Origin: CAYRMN01 sp964425575
GTDB taxonomy: Bacteria; Patescibacteriota; Patescibacteriia; 2-12-FULL-60-25
Assembly: GCA_964425575.1 (NCBI GenBank)
Contig: CAYRMN010000008.1
Coordinates: forward strand, 1 to 42,375
DNA: 42,375 bases
Direction of reading: 5' to 3'
Part shown: positions 6,956 to 15,413 of the stretch, piece by piece
Position numbering within the stretch: the stretch's first letter is position 1
Layout: the number at the start of each line of letters is the position of its first letter
Made by a program: the position numbers and the translations under genes
The notes under the pieces: generated by a model
The model's input: only the letters and a program-made list of their open reading frames with translations
What the model was told of the DNA's origin: nothing
The model's database searches: none

Positions 6956-9841
6956 CTACACGTATGTCTTTAAATATTTCGCCGTTAAACTTCTCTTATT
7001 TTTTGCAACATCTTCCGGTGTACCTTCAGCTACAATTTCTCCACCCTTGATACCACCTTCTGGCCCCATATCGATGACCCAGTCAGCGGATTTCACCACA
7101 TCAAGATTGTGTTCAATAACGAGCACGGTATTTCCTTTATCAACCAAGGCCTGCAAGACCCCCAAAAGTCGTTTGATATCATCAAAATGCAACCCTGTGG
7201 TCGGCTCATCCAAAATATACAAAGTCTTGCCCGTAGCACGACGTGACAGTTCTGTTGCAAGTTTCACGCGCTGCGCTTCACCTCCAGACAGCGTCGTGGC
7301 TGGCTGACCAAGACGTGCATAGCCAAGGCCAACTTCGTGCAGTACGGACAACTTCTCGTAAATAAGCGGCTGATCCACAAAAAAGCGCCGCGCCTCTTCG
7401 ACCGTCATATCCAATACATCTGCAATGGTCTTGCCACGCCAGTGAATTTCAAGTGCCTCGCGGTTATAACGCTTGCCACGACACTCGGTACACTCAACAT
7501 ACACATCGGGAAGAAACTGCATCTCAATCTGAACATACCCATCACCACTACAGGCCTCACAGCGCCCCCCACCCTTCACGTTAAAGGAGAACTTGCCCGC
7601 ATCATACCCGCGCATTTTGGCCTCAGGAATTTCGGTAAACAAATCACGAATAGCCGTAAATACACCGGTATAGGTGGCTGGGTTGGAACGTGGTGTACGT
7701 CCAATTGGTGACTGATCAACAGACACCACCTTATCAAGGTACTCCATGCCTTCGATTTTCTTGTGTGCGCCCGGCAAATCCTTCGCTCCATAAAAATGGG
7801 CAGATAGCGCGCGTGCCAAAATATCCAATACCAGGGTTGATTTTCCAGAACCAGACACGCCCGTCATACACACAAATCGACCGAGCGGCACTTTAAAATC
7901 AACATTTTTCAAATTGAATTCTGTGGCACTACGAATCGTAATCGCCTTTCCATTGCCGCGACGTCGGGTTTTGGGAATGTCGATATTTTTTCGATGCATC
8001 AAATAGGCACCAGTCAGAGACTCTTTATTGCGTTTAATCTCGGCCAAGGTTCCCTGTGCCACAATTTCTCCGCCATACTCCCCAGCTCCAGGTCCCACAT
8101 CGACAACATAGTCCGCAGCTTCCATGACCGCTTGATCATGCTCGACAACAATCACGGTATTTCCCAAGTCTCGTAACCGTTTCATGGTCAAAATAAGACG
8201 ATCATTATCGCGCTGATGCAACCCAATGGAAGGCTCATCCAAAATATAAATAACACCAGAGAGTTCTGAGCCAAGCTGTGCAGCTAGGCGTACGCGCTGC
8301 GCCTCACCACCAGACAACGACATCGCGCTTCGATCAAGCGTAAGATATCCCAAGCCAACGTCGATTAAATTTGCGATGCGACGCTTCACCTCATGGGCAA
8401 CCTGATCCACGACCAATCGTTCACGCTCCGTAAAGCCTTGTGGATCAGCAATCTTATCTGGCTTAATCCGAACAATTTTGGAAGGCTTACTTTTTATTGG
8501 ACCTCGTCCTAAATGGTCAAAAAACGTAAATGCGTCTTCGAGCGACAATCCCACAATATCAGCAATACCTTTCTCGGCAACGGTTACGCCCAGCGCCTCC
8601 TGTCGAAGACGACGGCCCTGACACACAGGACAGGTCAGAATCCGCATGTAGGTTTCAATCTCTTTTTGTACGTATTCCGAATCTGTTTGGCGATACTTCT
8701 CTTCCAGCATAGCCAGAATTCCACGAAAAACATGCGACGATCCTTCGACCTGATAGATCTCCTCCCCCGTTCCTTCCATGAGTGCTTTCAGAGCCGATTT
8801 TGATATTTTATTCACCTCTTCATGAATAGAAAATCCATATTTCTTCCCAACTTCTTCCACTAGTTTCAGGTGTGTGGTCTGATTGCCGGCAATGCGCGTC
8901 CAAGGCTTAATGGCTCCTTGTGCAATGGTTAAACGTTTATTTGGTATCACGAGATCTGCTTCAAGCACGAGCTTCGTACCCAGTCCTGTACAGGCCGCAC
9001 AGGCACCATGAGGAGAATTAAACGAAAACAGACGTGGCTCAAGGGTTGGCAATGAAACATTACATTTCGGACAAAACAATGCCTGTGAAAACAACGTCTC
9101 TTCTCCATCATCTTCATTGACTGCCATCACGAGTCCGTTTCCAAGGTCCAACGCTTGCTTCAAAAGTTCCATGAACGATTCAAGCACCATACCGGTGTTA
9201 TGCTCGAGCTTGGCAATCACAACTTCGAGCGTATGATTTTTGGTTTTATCAACCTTCGCATGGAGAAGCTCGTCGATATCAACGAGCGTGCCATCGTAAC
9301 GTACCTCGCGATACCCAGCATTCTCAGCCGCCTGTAGCACAACCTTATGTTCCCCTTTTTGGGCACGAACCATGGGGGCGAGCAGGATAATACCATGCGT
9401 CTGTGTCATGGCCAAAATCTTTTCTCCGATTTCACGCGACGTCTGTTCCATGACTGTCTGTCCACATGTCACGCAGTGCGCCCGTCCAGCGCGCGCGAAC
9501 AAAAGACGTAGAAAATCATAAATCTCTGTCACCGTACCAACAGTTGAGCGTGGGTTGTGTGAGGATGATTTTTGGTCAATCGCGACCGTTGGCGATAGTC
9601 CCAGAATTTCATCCACGTCTGGCTTATCCTGTAATTCCAAAAACTGCCGCGCATACGAAGACAAGCTCTCCATGTAGCGGCGTTGTCCTTCGGCATGGAT
9701 GGTATCAAAGGCAAGCGAGGACTTCCCCGAACCGGACAACCCGGTCATGACGATCAAAGCGTTCTTTGGAAGATCGATGGAAATGTTCTTTAAATTGTGA
9801 ACTCGAGCTCCGCGAATGGAAATGGAATTCTGGGCAGACAT
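6956..9841 (-). CDS. uvrA: Excinuclease ABC subunit A (961 aa)
   Basis: UvrA is the damage-sensing ATPase of nucleotide excision repair; it loads UvrB on lesions. Two ABC modules are visible: Walker A GLSGSGKSS at about residues 34-42 and GVSGSGKST in the second half, with signatures LSGGEAQRVRLAAQLG and LSGGEAQRVKLATELS, each followed by a YILDEP Walker B. Zinc-finger cysteines are present as CPKC/CAAC, CPVCQGRRL and CEAC/CTEC. Length is typical. The ATG at 9841 (MSAQNSISIRG) is preferred to a TTG seven codons upstream. UvrB and UvrC are not in the window. Family A copy 2 follows the stop. Confidence 0.97.
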   Translation of the reverse strand: MSAQNSISIRGARVHNLKNISIDLPKNALIVMTGLSGSGKSSLAFDTIHAEGQRRYMESLSSYARQFLELQDKPDVDEILGLSPTVAIDQKSSSHNPRSTVGTVTEIYDFLRLLFARAGRAHCVTCGQTVMEQTSREIGEKILAMTQTHGIILLAPMVRAQKGEHKVVLQAAENAGYREVRYDGTLVDIDELLHAKVDKTKNHTLEVVIAKLEHNTGMVLESFMELLKQALDLGNGLVMAVNEDDGEETLFSQALFCPKCNVSLPTLEPRLFSFNSPHGACAACTGLGTKLVLEADLVIPNKRLTIAQGAIKPWTRIAGNQTTHLKLVEEVGKKYGFSIHEEVNKISKSALKALMEGTGEEIYQVEGSSHVFRGILAMLEEKYRQTDSEYVQKEIETYMRILTCPVCQGRRLRQEALGVTVAEKGIADIVGLSLEDAFTFFDHLGRGPIKSKPSKIVRIKPDKIADPQGFTERERLVVDQVAHEVKRRIANLIDVGLGYLTLDRSAMSLSGGEAQRVRLAAQLGSELSGVIYILDEPSIGLHQRDNDRLILTMKRLRDLGNTVIVVEHDQAVMEAADYVVDVGPGAGEYGGEIVAQGTLAEIKRNKESLTGAYLMHRKNIDIPKTRRRGNGKAITIRSATEFNLKNVDFKVPLGRFVCMTGVSGSGKSTLVLDILARALSAHFYGAKDLPGAHKKIEGMEYLDKVVSVDQSPIGRTPRSNPATYTGVFTAIRDLFTEIPEAKMRGYDAGKFSFNVKGGGRCEACSGDGYVQIEMQFLPDVYVECTECRGKRYNREALEIHWRGKTIADVLDMTVEEARRFFVDQPLIYEKLSVLHEVGLGYARLGQPATTLSGGEAQRVKLATELSRRATGKTLYILDEPTTGLHFDDIKRLLGVLQALVDKGNTVLVIEHNLDVVKSADWVIDMGPEGGIKGGEIVAEGTPEDVAKNKRSLTAKYLKTYV

Positions 9842-9892
9842 AGCTTCTGCGCAGGCTATCAAAAATTTCCGATTAGGGCAAGAGGCGTAGGA

Positions 9893-11830
9893 TCAGAGCC
9901 AACATCCTGGTGTTAATGGATACAGAATGCACGGCCATGGCGCATCAAGCAACTGATCTCCCAAATTCATTTCAGTCCCTGGCTGTTTTCCAGTACAACC
10001 CGCCATGTATTTATTGTTTGCAACAGGATTTGAGGGAGCATTTTGGTTGCTAAGTTGAAAATTACATACAATCGGATCGGGCGAGGCGCCTTCTACCCCT
10101 GCCGCTTTTTTCATTTCCTCCCAAGACCAATAGTTACTCGTCCCTTTTAGAGTTCCTGTGTCATAGATACCACACCAGACCGCACGCTTTAAGTCTGTCA
10201 GATCATATGATGTTGCTGTACCATCAGCGTAGGCAGTCAAATCACCACCCCCACACGCGCTCTTACCTACAATAGCCATATCATCATTGCTTGGACCGAT
10301 CGTCGCCGCCTTTCCAATGGGATCTATGATGCCCTCGTTATCGTTATATTGAATTCCTAATACAAATCCTTGGATACCTCCTAAGAGGTTACAACTTGTC
10401 ATTGCCTGCTTTAATATATCTTCTGTTACATCGAATTTATAAAACTGATTACCAGCATCTACCTCCGTCCCCTTTAAAAGCTTCTCCTCTGTTCCCAGCG
10501 CAAACATAGCAGCCTGACCTCCTTCATAATCATTGGTACCTGTCTTAAGGGCGCCACTACACACCACGATAGGCACGATGTTTTCAACATAGCGCTCATT
10601 TTTATATCCAATATTCCCGACAAAAGTGGCCTTTATGCATGAAAAATCCTGGAGCGATGTCCCCTTAGGGCATGCACCAGATTTACAACTTACGCAACCA
10701 GTGCCCACTTCGATACACTTTGATCCATTGCAGCGGTTTTCCCCAAAGCCCTTGCCATAATACTGACTATTGCACAGCGTATCGTCCTTCTTCAACGCAA
10801 AAGAATCAACAGGTATTTGGGCTAACGGAGTATAATTTGGCCGCTTACCAGCATCCGCAAACAAAAAATCGTCTTTTCCATTTCCGGCTTTAATATCTTT
10901 ACAAAAATTGGTGGAGATAAGCTGGTCTTGATTGATCATGTAAACATTTAATTTGTCCAAACTGAGCGTGGCTGGATTGATCGTTTGTAAAATGGTGTAT
11001 GACGCAAACAGAATCACAACCCCAACCAGGGCATTAATCATCCGTTCTTTGCCGGATTTGATATCGCCAAAAGCTGAACCAAACATGTATTGGAATCCTC
11101 CAAATACAAATACGACCGCAGCGGCAACACCGCTGATTTTAAGAGCATAATTGAACAGGAGCAACACAAAACTACGAAATCCCTTGACGCTATTCACTCC
11201 ACCGATAGGATAAGACAAGGCTATTTGCGGCTCAGGCGCAAGACATCGCCCCCGCCCATTTTGACAATGAAAATCAGCCTGCATGCGCAGCGTCCCGCCA
11301 GCCTTCGCACATTCTGCTGGTGCAAAGCATAAACTTGCACCTTGTTGAGCTGCTGCCACGCTTGCATTTGCTGCCGTTTTTGATGGACCAAACGTTCCTG
11401 CTCCAAGTTGCGCAAACGGCTTTGATCCCTCTCCAAATTTTTGAACACAGAAAGCGGAACACGTTTCATACGTGAATCCCTTTGCTGCCTCATCACCGAA
11501 CCCCTCAATAGCTGTCTGCTTCCCAGCGTCTCCTTCAACCAAACGTTCACAGATGCAACACGAATAATGCGTAAGACCTCCATCAGTACACTGCTGATCT
11601 TCATCAATACAACGGCCTCTGGAGGTATTCACATCTTGTTGAACAACGCGGCATCCACAACCCCTTGCGACGTCTTCAGGGCAGAGCAGCCTTTGTTTCT
11701 TTACTTCCTGAGTATCGGCTTGCGCATTAGCTGAACTTTGCAGGCCGTTTACCTCAGACAATGCATACGATCGTGACGGAATCAAAAAAAAGGTTACAAG
11801 AAAAAAAAGGACCAAGGATATTCGTTTCAT
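9893..11830 (-). CDS. Exported cysteine-rich protein with two central TM helices (645 aa)
   Basis: Residues 1-24 form a signal peptide (LVLFFLVTFFLIP). An N-terminal region to about residue 200 carries 14 Cys in clusters such as GCGC, SCCIC and CSAFC. Two hydrophobic helices at about 219-252 and 264-284, joined by GDIKSGKERM, resemble the two-helix core of TrbC/VirB2-type pilins seen in many Patescibacteria proteins. A long C-terminal region adds 16 Cys (for example CVSCKSGAC), for 30 in all. It begins two bases after the corrected stop of a DsbA-like gene, so the two are almost certainly one operon, and disulfide formation in this protein is the obvious link. A cell-surface appendage or envelope role is inference; no known enzyme motif was found. 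Confidence 0.7.
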   Translation of the reverse strand: MKRISLVLFFLVTFFLIPSRSYALSEVNGLQSSANAQADTQEVKKQRLLCPEDVARGCGCRVVQQDVNTSRGRCIDEDQQCTDGGLTHYSCCICERLVEGDAGKQTAIEGFGDEAAKGFTYETCSAFCVQKFGEGSKPFAQLGAGTFGPSKTAANASVAAAQQGASLCFAPAECAKAGGTLRMQADFHCQNGRGRCLAPEPQIALSYPIGGVNSVKGFRSFVLLLFNYALKISGVAAAVVFVFGGFQYMFGSAFGDIKSGKERMINALVGVVILFASYTILQTINPATLSLDKLNVYMINQDQLISTNFCKDIKAGNGKDDFLFADAGKRPNYTPLAQIPVDSFALKKDDTLCNSQYYGKGFGENRCNGSKCIEVGTGCVSCKSGACPKGTSLQDFSCIKATFVGNIGYKNERYVENIVPIVVCSGALKTGTNDYEGGQAAMFALGTEEKLLKGTEVDAGNQFYKFDVTEDILKQAMTSCNLLGGIQGFVLGIQYNDNEGIIDPIGKAATIGPSNDDMAIVGKSACGGGDLTAYADGTATSYDLTDLKRAVWCGIYDTGTLKGTSNYWSWEEMKKAAGVEGASPDPIVCNFQLSNQNAPSNPVANNKYMAGCTGKQPGTEMNLGDQLLDAPWPCILYPLTPGCWL

Positions 11831-11832
11831 AT

Positions 11833-12584
11833 TCAGAGATTTTTCATCAATTGAAGATAGATTTCCTCCAGCATATCAAGATCTAAGGCGCCAGGAATAC
11901 GATGATCGTTGATAAAAAATGTTGGCGTCCCTTCAATCTGTAATTGCGCTCCATCCTGNNNNNNNNNNCGCGGATTGCTTGTTCAGGGATGCGTGTCGCA
12001 ACACAGCGATCAAATACCGTTCCATCAATACCTACTCGTACTGCATTGTCATGCAGATCCTGAAAAGTCGCACGATCTTGCTGAGCAAACAACAGATCGT
12101 GATACAACCAGAAGGCCTTATCATCATTCTGTAAGAACACACAACGCGCAGCAACTGAAGCTTGGAATGCCAATGGGTGAAGACTTTCTAAGGGGAAATC
12201 ACGGAGCGTGACAGAAACATCTTGTGGATGACGGGCGACAAACGCTCGAATAGCCGGTGCGGAACGAGCACAAAAAGGACACTGATAATCCAAAAACTCA
12301 ACAATCTTAAGCTTGGCATTTGGATTGCCTAGAATTGGGTCCTTGCCCTTTGAAGAGACATGCGCACGCTCCATATTTGAAATGAGGGGCTGTGCGAATA
12401 ACCGCTTCACCACGAGCTGATGCTGATTCAATCCAAGGGAGGGGGGTTGTCCTGAACGAATTGATTGGATATAGGATCTCACCTGAAACAGAAATAAACC
12501 AAGCCCAACTAGGACGATAGCCATTAAGCACGCTCCAATGGCAACCCATGGATTTCGTAAACGTCGCCAAAATCCTGAAAACAT
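11833..12584 (-). CDS. DsbA-like thiol-disulfide oxidoreductase, interrupted by an assembly gap
   Basis: A membrane-anchored thioredoxin-fold enzyme: TM helix at residues 12-34, then a periplasm-type domain with IVEFLDYQCPFC (CPFC at 102-105) and DFPLESLHPLAFQASVAARC. Ten N at 11959-11968 break the frame. Read past the gap in the correct frame, the sequence continues LQIEGTPTFFINDHRIPGA, with the cis-proline motif TP, and ends ...LQLMKNL at a TGA at 11833-11835. The apparent stop at 11883 is therefore an artefact of the placeholder gap length. The start at 12584 is chosen because TGC-TACACT (-10 at 12592-12597, minus strand) ends seven bases before it; an in-frame ATG at 12614 would lie upstream of that promoter. 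It is divergent from secG. Confidence 0.85.
11959..11968. other. Assembly gap (10 N)
   Basis: Ten unresolved bases inside the DsbA-like gene. The flanking coding frames fit only if the true length leaves remainder 2 when divided by 3 (8, 11 or 14 for example), so 10 is a placeholder value. Confidence 0.98.
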
Positions 12585-12591
12585 CGGTTGT

Positions 12592-12597
12592 AGTGTA
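12592..12597 (-). promoter_or_regulatory. -10 box of the DsbA-like operon
   Basis: TACACT preceded by TGC (extended -10) on the minus strand, seven bases before the ATG at 12584. It predicts a leaderless message. Confidence 0.6.
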
Positions 12598-12653
12598 GCA
12601 CTTCTCTTTCCCATTGACGATTCAGCCTCACTTCGCTATCTTTACAGATATCT

Positions 12654-12875
12654 ATGCGACAGCTTCTTTTGCCTCTCATTCAGATTTTGCTTTCCATATT
12701 GCTAACCATAGCGATTTTACTCCAACAACGTGGGACTGGTTTAGGCTCAGCATTCGGCGGTGAAAGTGCGGTATTCCGTACCAAACGAGGAGTAGAGAAA
12801 GGTCTATTCTACGCAACCATCGGACTTTCCGTCTTGTTTTTCGCTACCGCCATTCTGAATGTCGCGTTAGCATAG
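12654..12875 (+). CDS. secG: Preprotein translocase subunit SecG (73 aa)
   Basis: SecG is the small accessory subunit of the SecYEG channel. The protein has the family pattern: TM1 at residues 3-23 (LIQILLSILLTIAILLQQ), the conserved cytoplasmic loop RGTGLGSAFGG...FRTKRG, and TM2 at about 50-71. Length is normal. It is followed after two bases by a solute-binding protein gene and is divergent from the DsbA-like operon, so this spot concentrates export functions. The start has no Shine-Dalgarno; TATCTT about 14 bases upstream may be its -10. Confidence 0.93.
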   Translation: MRQLLLPLIQILLSILLTIAILLQQRGTGLGSAFGGESAVFRTKRGVEKGLFYATIGLSVLFFATAILNVALA

Positions 12876-12877
12876 CC

Positions 12878-14764
12878 ATGAATGTTCTTATACAACGTCT
12901 TCTCGCGCTCGTTCGTCGAGTCTTTTTTTGGTTGCCGGGGTCTTCTCCATCAGACGAACATGCTCCTGAGCACAGCCATGACCATGCGCTGATTTTGAAT
13001 GTCACTTCACCTCGTCGTGTTCCACGCTATCGACAATTGCGCTACGCCATACGAATCCTATCTATTTCAGAACAACGCGCCGTACTGATCTCGATAGGAA
13101 CGTTTATCCTCAGCCTTGGTCTAGCCGGTGGATTTTTTCTTACGCAACGAAGCGTTCGTATTCCTATTGCTGGTGGCCTGTTTACGGAGGCGCTCATCGG
13201 TCAACCAAAATATCTCACTCCCATTGATGCTCCCGCCAATGATGTTGATCGCGACATCGTTTCGCTTGTCTACTCGGGCTTATTTCGCATGAATGGGATG
13301 GATCCGGTGCCAGATCTGGCTGAACGCTATATCTGGACAGACGGTGGAAAAACACTCACCGTAACCATCCGTTCTGATGCTCGTTTTCACAATGGCGATA
13401 TTGTCTCTGCGGACGACGTTCAATACACGATCGATCAAATTCAGGATCCAGCTCGCACCTCACCGCTTGCCTCTCTTTTTCGAGGTGTAAAAGCCTTTGC
13501 GCTTGATGAACACACCGTACAATTCACCCTTGATCAGCCAAATATCTATTTCCTTTCTACACTAACAACGGGCATTCTTCCTTCAAAATTATGGCGCTCT
13601 ATTCCAGCAAGTAATGCGCGTTTAGCCGATCTCAACATCAAGCCAATTGGCTCAGGACCATATACCTTTCAATCATTTACTCGTGACAGCCGTGGATCAA
13701 TCCGTTCCTTTACACTTGAACGCTCTTCAACATACTACGGGATTAAACCATTCATCCAAACGATCACCTTTCAATTTTTCTCCGATCGAGCTCAAGCTGA
13801 AGATGCGCTCAAAGGGGATGTAATTGGGGCACTCGCCTTTACCGATCTAGGTAACACACTCACAAACCCTCAGCAGCGCTGGACCACCATTCACCTCAAC
13901 CTCCCACAAGAAACGATTGCATTCTTCAATAATAAAAATAAAATCCTATCAGATCCCCGTATTCGACAGGCTTTGGATGGCGTTGTTGAGCGACAAGATA
14001 TTGTTGATGCCTGGAAAGGCAAGGCTCAGCCAATTTTTGGGCCGTTTCCATTCCTACAAACTACATCAACAGCTCTATCCATTGATCAAGCCCGTGCATT
14101 ACTTGATGAAGCTGGATGGGTATTGCCGAAAGATGGAAGTGTGCGAATTTTTGTTCCAAAAGTAAAGGTACCTGTAACGTCTACAAAAAATAAAAACACA
14201 AAAACTGTCGCAACTCCAACGGTACCAGTCGCCAGTGCTAGCTCAACGGAGCTCGCAATAGCGATTACCACCTCTAATCAACCAGAACTTGTTGCTACAG
14301 CTGAAGTACTTCAGCGTCGCTGGTCGCTCTTGGGTATTCGGGTAAACATTGAGCAACTAGAAGCGGCAGACCTTGTACGAAAAGCCACCCGCACTCGAGA
14401 TGCAGGAATCATCCTCACGAATATTCTCTTAGATCAAACCCAAGATCTGTTTCCATTCTGGTGGAGCGGACAAGCCATTGACCGCGGATTCAATATCGCC
14501 AATCTCACGGATCGTGATGTTGACAACGCGCTGCTTGCTCTCCGCGCCGCCAGCACCACACAGGCATTGGAGGCGGATCGGCTTCAAGTATCCCAACTCA
14601 TCACGCGTTCTCACCCAGCCGTCTTTCTCGTCCGTCCAGCGGCCAGCTATCTCGTTTCCAAAAATATCCAAGGCATCAATCCCAACACGATCATCAGCCA
14701 GCCCGCAAATCGGTTTCAAGACCTTACTCATTGGTACATCAAAACTGGCTGGAGGTGGAAATAG
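12878..14764 (+). CDS. Membrane-anchored family-5 solute-binding protein (628 aa)
   Basis: The extracellular part is an SBP_bac_5 (DppA/OppA type) domain that normally binds peptides for an ABC importer. Landmarks are GGLFTEALIGQPKYLTPI, then DRDIVSLVYSGLFRMNG, the family stretch TVTIRSDARFHNGDIVSADD, and IKPIGSGPYTF. It departs from the usual form in having a 67-residue cytoplasmic N-terminus, including a His-rich patch (EHAPEHSHDHA), before one TM helix at about 68-88, instead of a lipoprotein signal. A Lys/Thr/Pro-rich insert near residue 430-450 interrupts the second lobe. It starts two bases after secG. No permease or ATPase gene is nearby, so the partner transporter is unknown. Confidence 0.85.
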   Translation: MNVLIQRLLALVRRVFFWLPGSSPSDEHAPEHSHDHALILNVTSPRRVPRYRQLRYAIRILSISEQRAVLISIGTFILSLGLAGGFFLTQRSVRIPIAGGLFTEALIGQPKYLTPIDAPANDVDRDIVSLVYSGLFRMNGMDPVPDLAERYIWTDGGKTLTVTIRSDARFHNGDIVSADDVQYTIDQIQDPARTSPLASLFRGVKAFALDEHTVQFTLDQPNIYFLSTLTTGILPSKLWRSIPASNARLADLNIKPIGSGPYTFQSFTRDSRGSIRSFTLERSSTYYGIKPFIQTITFQFFSDRAQAEDALKGDVIGALAFTDLGNTLTNPQQRWTTIHLNLPQETIAFFNNKNKILSDPRIRQALDGVVERQDIVDAWKGKAQPIFGPFPFLQTTSTALSIDQARALLDEAGWVLPKDGSVRIFVPKVKVPVTSTKNKNTKTVATPTVPVASASSTELAIAITTSNQPELVATAEVLQRRWSLLGIRVNIEQLEAADLVRKATRTRDAGIILTNILLDQTQDLFPFWWSGQAIDRGFNIANLTDRDVDNALLALRAASTTQALEADRLQVSQLITRSHPAVFLVRPAASYLVSKNIQGINPNTIISQPANRFQDLTHWYIKTGWRWK

Positions 14765-14943
14765 GAAAAGGAGTGGTGAATTGAAGATGAAATCAAAATG
14801 ATAATGAGAATGAGGAATATATTAGGTTGATTTTTTAGGGGCACCGTTGCGTTAATTGTGAGCGATCGTCTGTTCTGATACTTGCAGCAACAGCTCATTC
14901 ACGAGCAATTTCATTGAAGCCTCAGACTTGATGCCGCGTCTCG

Positions 14944-14957
14944 TTCTGTATACAGAA
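14944..14957. promoter_or_regulatory. Perfect 14-bp palindrome, possible operator
   Basis: TTCTGTATACAGAA, two 7-base arms, about 30 bases upstream of the -10 box at 14987 and just before where the -35 would be. Such a site could bind a dimeric repressor. This is a suggestion from position and symmetry only. Confidence 0.35.
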
Positions 14958-14986
14958 AAACTCACTATTTTTAGATCTCAATTTGC

Positions 14987-14992
14987 TATACT
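14987..14992 (+). promoter_or_regulatory. -10 box of the 15001 operon, near-leaderless
   Basis: TGC-TATACT, eight bases before the ATG. The sequence from the -10 box to the start is nearly identical to that at 2141-2163. Confidence 0.65.
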
Positions 14993-15000
14993 GCAATCAT

Positions 15001-15408
15001 ATGCATCAGATGAGGCAGCCGGTTGATAAGGCTAGACAGGCGAACACGGCCAATTCATGGCTTGAGCAGCAATATCCTCCTTCACAGCAGAAAAAATGGT
15101 ATTTGCATCTTGGCTTATTTTCTTTTGCTGCATTTATTTTATCAATTTTGAATGTCCACTATCTTGGACGATATAGCTGGGAGAGCTCGTGCTGGAGATT
15201 ATTAAATTTACGTAAGACACTTGAATGCTCATTAGGTTGGTTAATTCATTGGCCTGCAACTTCTTTCAGTGCGCTCATGACGAATGCGATCATCGTACTA
15301 TTGGTCACAATTTTAACACCATATGCGATGTATAGGATGCGTGTAAATCGTTTCAGCTGGCTAAAAAAGAATGGTTTTGATCCAGAAGAAGCAGGTAAGC
15401 ACTTGTAA
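15001..15408 (+). CDS. Hypothetical membrane protein with two TM helices (135 aa)
   Basis: Unrecognised. The ATG at 15001 sits eight bases behind TGC-TATACT. Two hydrophobic helices are seen, about residues 38-54 (LGLFSFAAFILSIL) and 88-112 (LMTNAIIVLLVTILTPYAM). The loop between holds two Cys (SSCWRLL and LECSLGW) and several Trp. The C-terminus is polar and ends NGFDPEEAGKHL. It is followed after five bases by a metalloprotease gene in the same A+T-rich stretch, so the two are probably co-transcribed and may act together. Confidence 0.7.
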   Translation: MHQMRQPVDKARQANTANSWLEQQYPPSQQKKWYLHLGLFSFAAFILSILNVHYLGRYSWESSCWRLLNLRKTLECSLGWLIHWPATSFSALMTNAIIVLLVTILTPYAMYRMRVNRFSWLKKNGFDPEEAGKHL

Positions 15409-15413
15409 CGAAC

